DNA from: Candidatus Scatomorpha stercorigallinarum
GTDB lineage: Bacteria > Bacillota_A > Clostridia > Oscillospirales > Oscillospiraceae
Direction of reading: 5' to 3'
Assembly (NCBI GenBank): GCA_018713375.1
Contig: DVOV01000127.1
Coordinates: 1-29,023 of the forward strand
Length of the DNA: 29,023 bases
Part shown: one piece after another, positions 13,935-23,036 of the stretch
Numbering within the stretch: the stretch's first letter is position 1
Layout: the number at the start of each line of letters is the position of its first letter
Position numbers and translations under genes: made by a program
Notes under the pieces: model-generated
Told to the model about the DNA's origin: nothing
The model's input: the letters and a program-made list of their open reading frames with translations, nothing else
Database searches by the model: none

Positions 13935-15974
13935 ATGAGATACGCCAGATGGGACATACCGGACAAGGGTCCGGAGATACCGCCGGAGCTGCTGCGCGCG
14001 GGCTGCACGCCGCTGCTGGCCGCGCTGCTCGCGCTGAAGGGGCTGGACACGCCGGAGGCGGCGCTCAGCTTCCTAGACGGCGGGGAGGAGGCCCTGGGCG
14101 ACCCCATGCTGCTGCCCGACATGCCCGCCGCCACCGCCAGGCTGAAGCTGGCCCTTGAGCGCGGCGAGCGCGTGGCGGTCTTCGGCGACTACGACGTGGA
14201 CGGCATCACCTCCGCCTGCATGATGACGCTCTATCTCCGCTCCCGCGGCATCGACTGCGAGCCCTATATCCCCGACCGCCTGGAGGAGGGCTACGGCCTG
14301 AACATGGCGGCCATCGACGCCCTGGCCGCGCGCGGCGCGCAGCTCATCGTCACGGTGGACTGCGGCATCACCGCCCGCGAGGAAGCCCGGCACGCGAAGG
14401 AACTGGGCATGGACATGATAATCACCGACCACCACGAGTGCATCGCCGACGCGCTGCCGGAGGCCGTGGCCGTGGTGGATCCCAAGCGGCCCGGCAGCCG
14501 CTATCCCAACAGCGGCCTCGCCGGCGTGGGGGTGGCCTTCAAGCTGCTCTGCGCCGTGGAGGGGGACGCCGGGCGCGTCCTTGAGCGCTACGCCGACCTG
14601 GTCGCCGCCGGCACGGTGGCGGACGTGATGCCGCTCACGGGCGAGAACCGCTATATCGTCCGGCGGGGGCTGCAGATGCTCGAACGGCCGGAGCGGCCCG
14701 GCCTCCGCGCGCTGCTGAACGAGAGCGGCGCCGCCGCCCGCCACCTGAACGCGGCCACCATCGGCTTCACGCTGGCCCCGCGGCTGAACGCGGCGGGCCG
14801 GCTGGGGCGCACGGCCGCCGCCGTGCAGCTGCTGCTGACGGACGACGCCGCGGAGGCCGAGCGCTGCGCCGCCGAACTCTGCCGGCTCAACCGCGAGAGG
14901 CAGGAGCTGGAGCAGGGCATCTGGGCGGACGCGCACGAGATGCTGCGCCGCTCGCCGCCGGAGGGGCCCATCGTCCTCGCCTCCGAGGACTGGCACCAGG
15001 GCGTCATAGGCATCGCCGCTTCCCGCCTGGCGGAGGAATTCGCCCTGCCGGCGGTGATGATCTGCCTCAGCGGCGAGCTGGGCAAGGGCTCCTGCCGCAG
15101 CTACGGGGGATTCAACCTCTTCGACGCGCTGACGGCCTGTGCGCCGTGGCTGGAGGGCTTCGGCGGGCACGCGCTGGCCGCCGGGCTGACGATAAAGCGC
15201 GAAAATGTGGACGGTTTCCGCGCCGCGCTCGCGGAATACTATAAGAAAGCCCCGCCGCCGCAGCCGGCCGTGCTCGCTTGCGAGCTGCGCGTGGAGGACC
15301 CGGCGCTGCTGACCATGGACTGCGTAGCCTCGCTGGAGCGGCTGGAGCCCTACGGCGCGGGCAACCCGCGGCCCACGCTCTGCATCACGGACGCGCTGCT
15401 GGAGCGCGTGACGCCCATCGGCGGCGGCAAGCACCTGCGGCTGCGCATCGCCAAGGGAGGCGCGGCCTACGACGCCGTGATGTTCTCCTGCCGGGAGGAG
15501 GAGCTGGGCGCGCGCGCGGGCGACCGCGTGGACGCCGCCTTTTTCCCGCAGGTGAACGAATACCACGGCGTGCGCTCCGTACAGCTTCTGATGACCGCCC
15601 TGCGGCCGGCGGACACGCTGCCGCTCTGCCGCGAGGTGCTGGGCGGCGCGGAGGGACTGGGGCCCTGGGAGGGCTCCGACCTCTGCCCGCAGCGGGCGGA
15701 TTTCGTGCAGGTATGGCGCTGGCTGGAGCGGCGCGGCGGCGCGGCGGAGGGGGACATCGCCGATGTGGCCCACTGGCGGCCCGGTGGGATGCACCCGGCG
15801 AAGCTGCTGCTCTGCCTGCGCGTGATGCGTGACGTGGGGCTGGTGGCCGCCGTGCTCAACGGCACGGCGCTGAGCATACGGATGCTGCACCGCGAGGGCA
15901 AGGCCGACCTGGACGCCCACCCGCTGGTGATGCATCTGCGCAAGCTGAGACAGAAATACTCGGAAGGGAGATGA
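13935..15974 (+). CDS. recJ: Single-stranded-DNA-specific exonuclease RecJ
   Basis: A 679-residue DHH-family 5'-to-3' single-strand DNA exonuclease of recombination and mismatch or base-excision repair. Motifs are visible in order: GDYDVDG (84-90), TVDCGIT (140-146), ITDHHE (163-168), the glycine-rich VGVAFKLLCA, and the DHHA1 domain with GFGGHALAAGLTI near 413-425. A C-terminal OB-like and accessory region completes the protein. The start at 13935 is chosen because GGGAG lies six bases upstream and the promoter ends at 13880. An open frame extends further upstream, but only across the antisense of tRNA-Leu. rel starts four bases after the stop. Confidence 0.95.
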   Translation: MRYARWDIPDKGPEIPPELLRAGCTPLLAALLALKGLDTPEAALSFLDGGEEALGDPMLLPDMPAATARLKLALERGERVAVFGDYDVDGITSACMMTLYLRSRGIDCEPYIPDRLEEGYGLNMAAIDALAARGAQLIVTVDCGITAREEARHAKELGMDMIITDHHECIADALPEAVAVVDPKRPGSRYPNSGLAGVGVAFKLLCAVEGDAGRVLERYADLVAAGTVADVMPLTGENRYIVRRGLQMLERPERPGLRALLNESGAAARHLNAATIGFTLAPRLNAAGRLGRTAAAVQLLLTDDAAEAERCAAELCRLNRERQELEQGIWADAHEMLRRSPPEGPIVLASEDWHQGVIGIAASRLAEEFALPAVMICLSGELGKGSCRSYGGFNLFDALTACAPWLEGFGGHALAAGLTIKRENVDGFRAALAEYYKKAPPPQPAVLACELRVEDPALLTMDCVASLERLEPYGAGNPRPTLCITDALLERVTPIGGGKHLRLRIAKGGAAYDAVMFSCREEELGARAGDRVDAAFFPQVNEYHGVRSVQLLMTALRPADTLPLCREVLGGAEGLGPWEGSDLCPQRADFVQVWRWLERRGGAAEGDIADVAHWRPGGMHPAKLLLCLRVMRDVGLVAAVLNGTALSIRMLHREGKADLDAHPLVMHLRKLRQKYSEGR

Positions 15975-15978
15975 GACC

Positions 15979-18246
15979 GTGGCGGAAGAGATAAAAAAGT
16001 CCAGTTCGTATGACGACCGGATCATCCCGGCGCCGCCGGCGCCCTCACCGCTGAACGCCGAGGAGTGCTGGCACGACCTGGAGGAGCGCATCAGGACCGG
16101 GAACAATTCGATAGACCTCGACCGCGTGCGTTCGGCGTATGAGTACGCCGCGGCGGCCCACGCGGACCAGAAGCGGCGCGACGGGTCACCCTATGTGACG
16201 CACTGCATCGCCACGGCGGAGATCATATACACCGAGCTGGGGCTGGACGAGGAGAGCATTATCGCCGCGCTGCTGCACGACGTGATAGAGGACACGCCCG
16301 CCACGCACGAGGACGTGAAGAAGCTCTTTGGCGCGACGGTGGCGGACATAGTCGAGGGCGTCACCAAGCTGACGCGCGTCCAGTGGACCAGCCACGAGGA
16401 GGAGCAGGCGGAGAACCTGCGCAAGATGCTGATGGCCATGGCCAAGGACATCCGCGTCATCCTGATAAAGATCGCCGACCGGCTGCACAACATGCGCACC
16501 ATGGACTATCAGAGCCATGAAAAGCAGCTCGTGAAGTCCGCGGAGACGATGGAGATCTATGCCCCCATCGCCCACCGCCTCGGCATGCAGAAGATAAAGT
16601 GGGAGCTTGAGGACCGCTCGCTCTACTACCTCGACCGCGAGGGCTATAACGAGATCACCGAGGCCCTCTCCAGCCGCATGCCCACGCTGCGCGTGTTCAT
16701 GGACAAGGTGGAAAAGCAGATCGAGGAGCGCCTGAGCTCCGAGGGCGTGACCGCCAAGGTCTACGGCCGCATCAAGCACATCTACAGCATCTACCGCAAG
16801 ATGTTCGCGCAGCAGCTGGACATAAACGGCATATTCGACCTCTGTGCTTTCCGCGTCATAGTGGACACCATACCGGACTGCTACAACGTGCTGGGCATGA
16901 TACACGACATGTACAAGCCCGTGCCCGGTCGCTTCAAGGACTACGTCTCCACGCCCAAGCCGAACGGCTATCAGAGCGTGCACACCACCGTCATCGGCAG
17001 CGAGGGCATACCCTTCGAGGTGCAGATACGCACCTGGGACATGCACCTCACGGCCGAGTACGGCGTGGCCGCTCACTGGAAGTACAAGAGCGGCGAGCAG
17101 GGCGTGAAGGAGGGCGACGAGGAGAAGTTCGCCTGGGTGCGCCGCCTGCTGGAGGCCCAGCAGGATTCGGACGCCAGCGAGTTCGTCCACGACCTGAAGA
17201 TAGACATGTTCGCCGACGAGGTGTTCGTGTTCACCCCCGGCGGCGACGTGATAAACCTCCCCGCGGGGGCCACGCCGATAGACTTTGCCTACGCGATACA
17301 CTCCGGCGTCGGCAACAGCATGGTGGGCGCCAGCGTCAACGGGCGCATCGTCACCTTCGACCACGTGCTGCAAAACGGCGACATCGTGGAGGTGCGCACG
17401 TCGAAGAATGCGCCTGGCCCCAGCCGCGACTGGCTGCAGCTGGCCAAGAGCTCCTCGGCCCGCACGAAGATCAAGCAGTGGTTCAAAAAGGAGCGGCGCG
17501 AGGAGAACATCCAGTACGGCCGCAGCCTTTTCGAAGCGGAGATGCGCCGCAACGGCCTGGCCATGGCGGACATCATGGACGAGGACGTGCTGCCGGCGAT
17601 ACTGAAAAAGCTCTCCGTGCCCAGCATGGACGAGCTCTACGCCGCCATCGGCTACGGCGGGCAGACGGCCGTGCGCAGCGTCAACCGCGTGAAGGACGAG
17701 CTCTCGCACATCCGCAAGCCGGAGAAGCGCACGGTGCTCGACAAGATCAACGAGCAGGCGGAAAAGCGCGTCGCCCGCCCGCAGAAGGCCGTGCACGGCA
17801 TATTGGTGGAGGGGCTGGACAACTGCCTCATCAAGTTCTCCAAGTGCTGCACGCCCGTCCCCGGGGACGACATCGTGGGCTTCATCACCCGCGGCAGCGG
17901 CGTCTCCATCCACCGCACGGACTGCCAGAACTACCTGCGCCAGCGGATGAACGGCGAGGACGACGGGCGCTGGATCCGCGTCAGCTGGGCGGACAAGACC
18001 ACGGACCTCTATATCACCACGCTGCACATCCTGGCCAAGGAGCGCTCAGGCCTCATCATGGACATCGCCACTGTGCTCAACGCCCTCAACGCCAAGGTGC
18101 GCGGGCTCTCGGCGCGGGACGTGGGCAACGACCAGTCAACCGCCGTGGTCACCGTGGAGGTGCGGGACCTGGCCGAGCTGAAAACCATCATGAACCGCAT
18201 CAGCGCCGTGCGCGGCGTCATTGAAGTGAGGAGGTCGAGCTCGTGA
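15979..18246 (+). CDS. relA: Bifunctional (p)ppGpp synthetase/hydrolase, Rel/SpoT family
   Basis: A 755-residue stringent-response enzyme that makes (p)ppGpp on amino-acid starvation and degrades it otherwise. Residues ~50-200 are the HD hydrolase domain with H75, H100-D101 (AALLHDVIEDT) and E104-D105, so hydrolysis should be intact. The synthetase domain follows (YGRIKHIYSIYRKM at 262-275, DLCAFRVIVD, NGYQSVHTTV). RFKD at 318-321 is the charge pattern of bifunctional rather than synthetase-only enzymes. A TGS domain (about 413-475), a CCTPVPGDD helical/zinc-finger region and a C-terminal ACT domain complete the standard layout. It starts at GTG with AAGGGAG upstream. Its stop overlaps the dtd start (GTGA). 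Confidence 0.96.
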   Translation: MAEEIKKSSSYDDRIIPAPPAPSPLNAEECWHDLEERIRTGNNSIDLDRVRSAYEYAAAAHADQKRRDGSPYVTHCIATAEIIYTELGLDEESIIAALLHDVIEDTPATHEDVKKLFGATVADIVEGVTKLTRVQWTSHEEEQAENLRKMLMAMAKDIRVILIKIADRLHNMRTMDYQSHEKQLVKSAETMEIYAPIAHRLGMQKIKWELEDRSLYYLDREGYNEITEALSSRMPTLRVFMDKVEKQIEERLSSEGVTAKVYGRIKHIYSIYRKMFAQQLDINGIFDLCAFRVIVDTIPDCYNVLGMIHDMYKPVPGRFKDYVSTPKPNGYQSVHTTVIGSEGIPFEVQIRTWDMHLTAEYGVAAHWKYKSGEQGVKEGDEEKFAWVRRLLEAQQDSDASEFVHDLKIDMFADEVFVFTPGGDVINLPAGATPIDFAYAIHSGVGNSMVGASVNGRIVTFDHVLQNGDIVEVRTSKNAPGPSRDWLQLAKSSSARTKIKQWFKKERREENIQYGRSLFEAEMRRNGLAMADIMDEDVLPAILKKLSVPSMDELYAAIGYGGQTAVRSVNRVKDELSHIRKPEKRTVLDKINEQAEKRVARPQKAVHGILVEGLDNCLIKFSKCCTPVPGDDIVGFITRGSGVSIHRTDCQNYLRQRMNGEDDGRWIRVSWADKTTDLYITTLHILAKERSGLIMDIATVLNALNAKVRGLSARDVGNDQSTAVVTVEVRDLAELKTIMNRISAVRGVIEVRRSSS

Positions 18247-18686
18247 GGGCTGTTGTGACAAGGGTGCGCTCCGCTTCCGTCGCCATCGGCGGGGAAGTGA
18301 AGTCCGCCATCGGCAAGGGCTTCCTGGTGCTGCTCGGCGTGCGCACAGACGACACGGAGGCCGAAGCGCGCAAGATCGCCGACAAGATCTGCGGGCTGCG
18401 CGTTTTCGAGGACGAAAACGGCAAGATGAACGTCAACCCCAGGGACGCGGGCGCGGAACTGCTCATCGTCAGCCAGTTCACGCTCTACGCGGACGCGAAG
18501 AGCCGCCGCCCGGGCTTCACGCGGGCCGCCCGGCCGGAGACGGCGGTGCCGCTCTATGAGCTGGTGATAAGCGAGTGCCGGGAGCGCGGCTTCACCGTGG
18601 GGACGGGCGAATTCGGCGCGGAGATGCTTGTGGAGAGCGTCAACGACGGGCCCGTCACCATCATCCTGGATACGGAGGAACTGTAA
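18243..18686 (+). CDS. dtd: D-aminoacyl-tRNA deacylase
   Basis: A 147-residue cytoplasmic editing enzyme that removes D-amino acids (and glycine from tRNA-Ala) mischarged on tRNA. The two active-site motifs are present: SQFTLYAD (about 78-85) and NDGPVTI (about 134-140, the cross-subunit Gly-cisPro motif). The expected RRPSF appears as RRPGF. Length is typical. The GTG start overlaps the rel stop by four bases, with GAGGAGG eight bases upstream. The rel-dtd neighbourhood is widespread in Firmicutes and supports the call. Confidence 0.95.
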   Translation: MRAVVTRVRSASVAIGGEVKSAIGKGFLVLLGVRTDDTEAEARKIADKICGLRVFEDENGKMNVNPRDAGAELLIVSQFTLYADAKSRRPGFTRAARPETAVPLYELVISECRERGFTVGTGEFGAEMLVESVNDGPVTIILDTEEL

Positions 18687-19298
18687 ATGCTGATAAAGAC
18701 CCTGTCTGTCGGCCATCTGGAGACGAACTGCTACGTCGTCACCGACGAGGCCACGCTCGAGTGCGCCGTCATCGACCCGGGCGCGGAGAGCAACACCATA
18801 CTCGACTATCTGGAGGACAACCGACTCAAGTGCACGGCCGTGATGCTGACGCACGCCCATTTTGACCACACGGGCGCGCTGGAGGCCGTGCTGGAGGAAA
18901 CGGGCGCGCGCTGCTATGTGAACGAGAAGGAAGTCGGCGTAAACTACGGCTTCGGGCGGCCCTTCGCGGCGCCGGAGGGGGCCTTCTTCTACTCCGAGGG
19001 CGACGAGGTGTGCGTGGGCTCGCTCGCCTTCCGCGTGATGGAGACGCCGGGGCACACGCCCGGCGGCGTCACGCTCATCTGCGAGGACGCGCTCTTCACG
19101 GGCGACACGCTCTTCCGCCTTTCCGCCGGGCGCACGGACATGCCGGGCGGGGACATGAAGACCGAGCTGCGCAGCCTGCGGCGCATCGCCGGCCTGCCGG
19201 GGGACTACGAGGTCTATCCCGGGCACGCCGAGTGCAGCCGCCTCTCAATCGAGCGCGAGCACAACCCCTACATGCGCCACGCGATAGAGAACCTGTGA
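18687..19298 (+). CDS. MBL-fold hydrolase, glyoxalase II-like
   Basis: A 203-residue metallo-beta-lactamase-fold hydrolase. The binuclear zinc motif THAHFDH spans 55-61 (H56, H58, D60, H61). Later ligands sit in PGHTPGGV, FTGDTLF and PGHAECS. Short MBL proteins of this type are often annotated as glyoxalase II-like hydroxyacyl-thioester hydrolases, but the real substrate is not known. GGAGGA lies six bases before the ATG, directly after dtd. The run rel-dtd-MBL is a recurrent Firmicutes arrangement, so it is probably one operon. Confidence 0.9.
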   Translation: MLIKTLSVGHLETNCYVVTDEATLECAVIDPGAESNTILDYLEDNRLKCTAVMLTHAHFDHTGALEAVLEETGARCYVNEKEVGVNYGFGRPFAAPEGAFFYSEGDEVCVGSLAFRVMETPGHTPGGVTLICEDALFTGDTLFRLSAGRTDMPGGDMKTELRSLRRIAGLPGDYEVYPGHAECSRLSIEREHNPYMRHAIENL

Positions 19299-19299
19299 C

Positions 19300-20427
19300 A
19301 TGGCGAACGCGACCGATTACATCGACTGGCGGGGGGACCTCGTCTTCGACGTCTCCCCCTTCAATGAAGTGGACAACCTGCTATTGTGCAAGCTCACTTC
19401 GCTGGACTTCACCAGCATCGTGCCCGCGGAGGGGACGATGAGCCTGGCCGAGGCCGCGAAGCGCTATTTCGCGCTCTACGGCGAGGAGGACCGGCGACTG
19501 GGCGTGCTGCTCGCGCCCGGCTCGGTGACGATGGTGAAGCACATGCTGCGCAGCGCGCGCTTTTCCCGGCTCGTCCTGGCGGACTATGAGAACCGCGTGG
19601 ACGAGCGGCGCGAGCTGCAATTCTGCGCCGTGACCGTCCTCTCTCCGGACGGCACGGCCTTCGTTGCCTTCCGGGGCACGGACGACACGCTGGTGGCCTG
19701 GAAGGAGGACCTCTACATGGGCTCCATGCGCACCGTGCCCGCGCAGGAGGAGGCGCTGGCCTATCTCTGCCGCGCGGCCTGGCGCTATGAGCGGCCGCTG
19801 CGCGTGGGCGGGCACTCCAAGGGCGGCAACCTCGCCGTCTATGCCGCCATGAACGCGCCGCAGGAGGTGCAGCGGCGGCTGCTGGCCGTATACAACAACG
19901 ACGGCCCCGGCTTCCGCGACGGCGTGGCCGGGCACGAGGGCTTCCGCCGCATAAAGGGGCGCATACGCACGATACTGCCGCAGTATTCTCTGGTGGGCGT
20001 GCTGCTGAAAACGGACGACGACTTCGAGATCGTCGAGAGCTGCGAGACGGGCATCGCCGCGCACAACGGCTTCACCTGGCAGGTGAAGGGCACGCGTTTC
20101 GTCCGCTGCGCGGACTTCCCCTTCCGCACGCGCGTGTTCAGCGACGCCATGCGCGGCTGGACGGAGGACCTCAGCTATGAGGAGCGGCGCGCGCTGACGG
20201 ACGTGTTTTTCGACGCGCTGGAGAGCACCGGCGCGCACACGCTGACCGACCTGACGGAGCAGAAGCTGCGCAAGGCCGCGGCGGTCACGCGCGAGCTGCT
20301 GGGCCGCGAGCAGAACCGCGAGCTCCTGGCCGACAAATTCGAGCTGCTGCTGCGCGAATACATAGCCAGCGCCAAAAAGGAGCTCCCCCGCGGCAGGATG
20401 CGCGTCAAGCGCAGGCGCGGGCAATGA
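19300..20427 (+). CDS. Mbeg1-like (DUF2974) alpha/beta hydrolase
   Basis: A 375-residue protein with the DUF2974/Mbeg1-like pattern. It starts TDYIDWRGDLVFDVSPFNEV, then FVAFRGTDDTLVAWKEDLYM (121-140) and the nucleophile elbow GGHSKGGN with S173. NNDGPGF follows, where an aspartate (D201) may serve the triad. These proteins resemble lipases, but no reaction is established. No signal peptide is seen, so it is probably cytoplasmic. The ATG starts one base after the MBL stop with little ribosome site, which implies translational coupling. It ends 27 bases before a bidirectional terminator. The basic tail RMRVKRRRGQ is notable. Confidence 0.88.
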   Translation: MANATDYIDWRGDLVFDVSPFNEVDNLLLCKLTSLDFTSIVPAEGTMSLAEAAKRYFALYGEEDRRLGVLLAPGSVTMVKHMLRSARFSRLVLADYENRVDERRELQFCAVTVLSPDGTAFVAFRGTDDTLVAWKEDLYMGSMRTVPAQEEALAYLCRAAWRYERPLRVGGHSKGGNLAVYAAMNAPQEVQRRLLAVYNNDGPGFRDGVAGHEGFRRIKGRIRTILPQYSLVGVLLKTDDDFEIVESCETGIAAHNGFTWQVKGTRFVRCADFPFRTRVFSDAMRGWTEDLSYEERRALTDVFFDALESTGAHTLTDLTEQKLRKAAAVTRELLGREQNRELLADKFELLLREYIASAKKELPRGRMRVKRRRGQ

Positions 20428-20454
20428 GCGCCGCGGACTGGACTGCATAAACAA

Positions 20455-20491
20455 AAAAGGAAACGACAGCTTTTAGCTGTCGTTTCCTTTT
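20455..20491. terminator. Bidirectional terminator
   Basis: A perfect 17-bp stem (20455-20471 with 20475-20491), 3-base loop, with A and T runs on both flanks. It ends the recJ-to-DUF2974 unit on the plus strand and tRNA-Arg on the minus strand. Its right arm abuts the CCA end of the tRNA gene. Confidence 0.9.
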
Positions 20492-20567
20492 GGCACGCCG
20501 TGAGGGATTCGAACCCCCGGCCTTCTGGTCCGTAGCCAGACGCTCTATCCAGCTGAGCTAACGGCGC
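20491..20567 (-). tRNA. tRNA-Arg (anticodon ACG)
   Basis: A 77-base tRNA with encoded CCA. The acceptor arms are GCGCCGT and ACGGCGT (terminal G-U pair), the D-arm is TAGCTCAGCTGGATAGAGC, the anticodon loop reads CTACGGA (ACG), and the T-loop is GGTTCGAATCC. A34 would be deaminated to inosine to read CGU, CGC and CGA. Confidence 0.96.
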
Positions 20568-20595
20568 ACATTCTGCTCTTTCTGAGCGCCTTGAT

Positions 20596-20624
20596 ATAAT
20601 AGCACAGCCGGAAGCGAATTGCAA
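20596..20624 (-). promoter_or_regulatory. Promoter of tRNA-Arg
   Basis: On the minus strand TTGCAA (20624-20619), a 17-bp spacer and TATTAT (20601-20596) preceded by TGC. Transcription would start about 20 bases before the tRNA. Confidence 0.75.
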
Positions 20625-20659
20625 GGGCTTTTTTAGGTTTTTGGCAAAAATATTCGCGC

Positions 20660-20830
20660 TTACCTCATCATGGCGTCCGAGATGTTGTCGGCCAGCTCGC
20701 CGGCGGCCTTCAGCGCCTTGCCGACGACGTTGGTGCCCTTCTTTTTCGGGGCCAGGGCCATGCCCACGGAGGCGCCGATGGCAAGGCCCATGCCCATGCC
20801 CTTGAAAAATGCGGTGTTCATGTTGTGCAT
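20660..20830 (-). CDS. Small YtxH-like membrane protein
   Basis: A 56-residue protein. The Gly/Met/Ala-rich segment FFKGMGMGLAIGASVGMALA is a likely short membrane helix, followed by PKKKG and an amphipathic helix (KALKAAGELADNISDAMM). This resembles YtxH-type or general-stress small proteins, but the match is by general appearance only. The start at 20830 is chosen because GGGAGGG lies about eight bases upstream; an in-frame ATG at 20881 has no such site. It follows ispE by 62 bases on the same strand and may share its transcript. Confidence 0.65.
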   Translation of the reverse strand: MHNMNTAFFKGMGMGLAIGASVGMALAPKKKGTNVVGKALKAAGELADNISDAMMR

Positions 20831-20892
20831 CGTTTTCCCTCCCATATTTACTGCGCTGTTATTATGCGCCGGGAGGGGCAAAATATGCCGCG

Positions 20893-21777
20893 TCAGCCGC
20901 TGCCAAGGTTTTCATAGGCCGGCTCCGCGCGCGTGAGGAAAACGTCGCGGCAGAGCGGCTTTGCGCCGCAGGCGGCGCGCGCGGCGGCCTCATCGCTGGC
21001 GAACAGGCCGAAAACGGCGCTGCCCGAGCCGCTCATGACGGCGCCCAGGGCGCCGTTGTCCAGCAGCGCGCCCTTGATCTCCGCCACGGCGCGCGCGCCG
21101 CGGCGCTCCAGCGCGTCCTCGAACACGTTGTACATGCGCCGGGCCACGCCGCGCAGGTCGCCCGCCTCCAGCGCGGCGAGCAGACCCGCCGTGTCCGGGC
21201 GGCAGGCCGAGGCGCGCGAGTCGATGCGCTCGAAGAGCTCCGGCGTGGAGCAGGTGAAGTGCGGCATACAGACGACCACGGCGCAGCCGGGCAGGGGGGC
21301 GAGGGCCTGCACTTCCTCCCCGCGGCCGGTCACCAGGGCCGTGCCTCCCTCCACGCAGAAGGGCACGTCCGAGCCCACCTGCGCGGCGATATCCCGCAGC
21401 TCCTGCGCGCCGAAATCAGCGCCGGTCAGCTCGTTCAATGCGCGCAGCACGGCCGCGGCGTCCGCCGAGCCGCCGCCGAGCCCGGCGCAGACGGGGATGC
21501 GCTTTTCGATGCGGATATAGGCCCCCCGGTCGAGCCCGGCGGCGGCGAAGAAGGCGCGGGCGGCCTTGACGGCCTCGTTTTTTTCGCCGGAGGGGATGTA
21601 TTTGCGGTTGGTCTCCGCCATGAAATAGCCGCTCTCGCGCAGCTCTACATAGACCTCGTCACAGAGGCCGGAACTTTGCATCACCATGCGCAGATCATGA
21701 TAGCCGTCCGGCCGCTTGCCCAGAACGTCCAGCGAGAGGTTGAGCTTGGCGCGGGCCTGCACCGTTACGCCGCTCAT
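20893..21777 (-). CDS. ispE: 4-diphosphocytidyl-2-C-methyl-D-erythritol kinase
   Basis: A 294-residue GHMP-family kinase of the MEP isoprenoid pathway; it phosphorylates CDP-ME at the 2-hydroxyl with ATP. Substrate-site residues lie in ARAKLNLSLDVLGKRPDGYH (K11, H27). The GHMP ATP loop is PVCAGLGGGSADAAAVL (about 90-106), GSDVPF carries the catalytic Asp, and MSGSGSAVFGLF is the C-terminal motif 3. Length is typical. The ATG at 21777 overlaps the stop of the phosphoglycerate-mutase gene (ATGA), so the two are translationally coupled. The open frame extends upstream, but that part is the antisense frame of the neighbour and is not used. Confidence 0.95.
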   Translation of the reverse strand: MSGVTVQARAKLNLSLDVLGKRPDGYHDLRMVMQSSGLCDEVYVELRESGYFMAETNRKYIPSGEKNEAVKAARAFFAAAGLDRGAYIRIEKRIPVCAGLGGGSADAAAVLRALNELTGADFGAQELRDIAAQVGSDVPFCVEGGTALVTGRGEEVQALAPLPGCAVVVCMPHFTCSTPELFERIDSRASACRPDTAGLLAALEAGDLRGVARRMYNVFEDALERRGARAVAEIKGALLDNGALGAVMSGSGSAVFGLFASDEAAARAACGAKPLCRDVFLTRAEPAYENLGSG

Positions 21778-23009
21778 TGCTGGAAGAGGCGCGGCATCAG
21801 CTCCGTGCCGGAGCTGAGGAAGGGGCCGGCTTCGCCGTTGGCCTCGCTGTAGCCGAGGCCGGAGCCGGGCGTGAGCTCGCGGCTGTCGTAGATCATGTAC
21901 GGCACGGGCGTGGCGCCGTGCGCGCCGTTGTGCATGAAAGTGCGGTGGTCGGAGAGGATGAGCAGGCGGAAGTCCTCCCCGCGCGATCTCAACCCGGCGC
22001 AGAGCGGCTTCGCCACGCGCTCGGAGAGGCACTTCACGCTGTATATCTTGTGCTCCAGGTCGTGGTTGTGCGTGGCCTCGTCGGGGCCCTCGAGGTGGAT
22101 GGCGGCGAAGTCGTGATCGCGCAGGCAGTCGAGCGCCGCGCGCGTCTTGGCCTCGTAGTCCGTGTCCCACTCGCCGGTGGCCGTGGGGACGCTGATGGGC
22201 TCCAGCCCCACCAGGCGGGCGATGCCGTGGCAGAGCGGCACGGCGGAGACGACGCCGCCGTCCGCGCCGAAGCGCGCCGGGAAGCTGGGCAGCTTGGCGC
22301 CCTTGCCCTCGGCCCAGAACCAGATGCCGTTGGCGGGCAGATGGCCCTCCGCGCGGCGCTTTTCGTTTATCGGGTGGTGTTCGAGCAGGCGGTTGGCCGT
22401 CTCCATCAGGTCCAGCAGCACGGCGGCGTTGGCGCAGCCGGCGGGGAGGATGGGGCCTATTTTTTCGTCCAGGTGGTCGTGCGGCGGGGCCAGGACGATG
22501 CCCGTGATGTCCGCGCCCTCCTGCACCGCCAGGTGGCGGAAGGAGGAGCCGGGGTGGACGGTGAGGCCCGCCGCGGCGGCCTTCCGCGCAAATTCCGGCT
22601 GTGCGAAGAGCCAGGCGATGAGCGCGTCGCTCTCCTCGCCCTCGATGGAGCCGGCACTGTGGGAGACCATGGTCCTTTCGCCGAAGGGCGCCGACTCGTC
22701 CCCGCCGAGGGCGACCATGTTGCAGCGGTAGGCGGCGGAGCCGGCGGGCATGTCGATGCCGCTGGCCGCCAGCTCCAGCGGCGCGCGGCCGGAGAAGTAT
22801 CTGGCCGGGTCGCAGCCGAAGATGGACATGATGGCCGTGTCGCTCCCCGGGGGGAAGCCCTCCGGTATCGTCTGAACAAGGCCCAGCTCGCCGCGCTCGC
22901 TGAGCGAGTCGAAAAAGGGCTTTTCACAGGCCTCCAGCGGCGTGCGCCCGCCGAGGGCGGCGATGGGGTCGTCGGCCATGCCGTCGCCTATTATCAGTAC
23001 ATATTTCAT
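21774..23009 (-). CDS. apgM: Archaeal-type cofactor-independent phosphoglycerate mutase family
   Basis: A 411-residue alkaline-phosphatase-superfamily protein of the ApgM type, which interconverts 3- and 2-phosphoglycerate. Metal and catalytic features are the N-terminal YVLIIGDGMAD (D9), PPGSDTAIMSIFGCDP (nucleophile S56) and, near the C-terminus, LSDHRTF followed by GAHGATPVPYMIYD. Many Clostridia carry this subfamily in a form once proposed to be a homoserine kinase (TIGR02535), so the true substrate is uncertain. No threonine-pathway gene lies nearby to support that alternative. GGAGGA lies before the ATG, and a good promoter precedes it. It overlaps ispE. Confidence 0.85.
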   Translation of the reverse strand: MKYVLIIGDGMADDPIAALGGRTPLEACEKPFFDSLSERGELGLVQTIPEGFPPGSDTAIMSIFGCDPARYFSGRAPLELAASGIDMPAGSAAYRCNMVALGGDESAPFGERTMVSHSAGSIEGEESDALIAWLFAQPEFARKAAAAGLTVHPGSSFRHLAVQEGADITGIVLAPPHDHLDEKIGPILPAGCANAAVLLDLMETANRLLEHHPINEKRRAEGHLPANGIWFWAEGKGAKLPSFPARFGADGGVVSAVPLCHGIARLVGLEPISVPTATGEWDTDYEAKTRAALDCLRDHDFAAIHLEGPDEATHNHDLEHKIYSVKCLSERVAKPLCAGLRSRGEDFRLLILSDHRTFMHNGAHGATPVPYMIYDSRELTPGSGLGYSEANGEAGPFLSSGTELMPRLFQQ

Positions 23010-23036
23010 GGCAGTTCCTCCGTGGCTTTTTTGATA

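Noticed and set aside
12118..18027. Long minus-strand open frames opposite the MATE, recJ and rel genes (up to about 677 codons)
   Set aside because: They are antisense to firmly identified genes, are rich in His/Arg/Ala/Gly without domain motifs, and arise because stop codons are rare in GC-rich antisense frames.
21778..22170. N-terminal extension of ispE to 22170
   Set aside because: The added part lies in the wrong frame of apgM and has no homology features. The ATG at 21777 overlaps the apgM stop in the usual ATGA way and begins with the IspE substrate motif.
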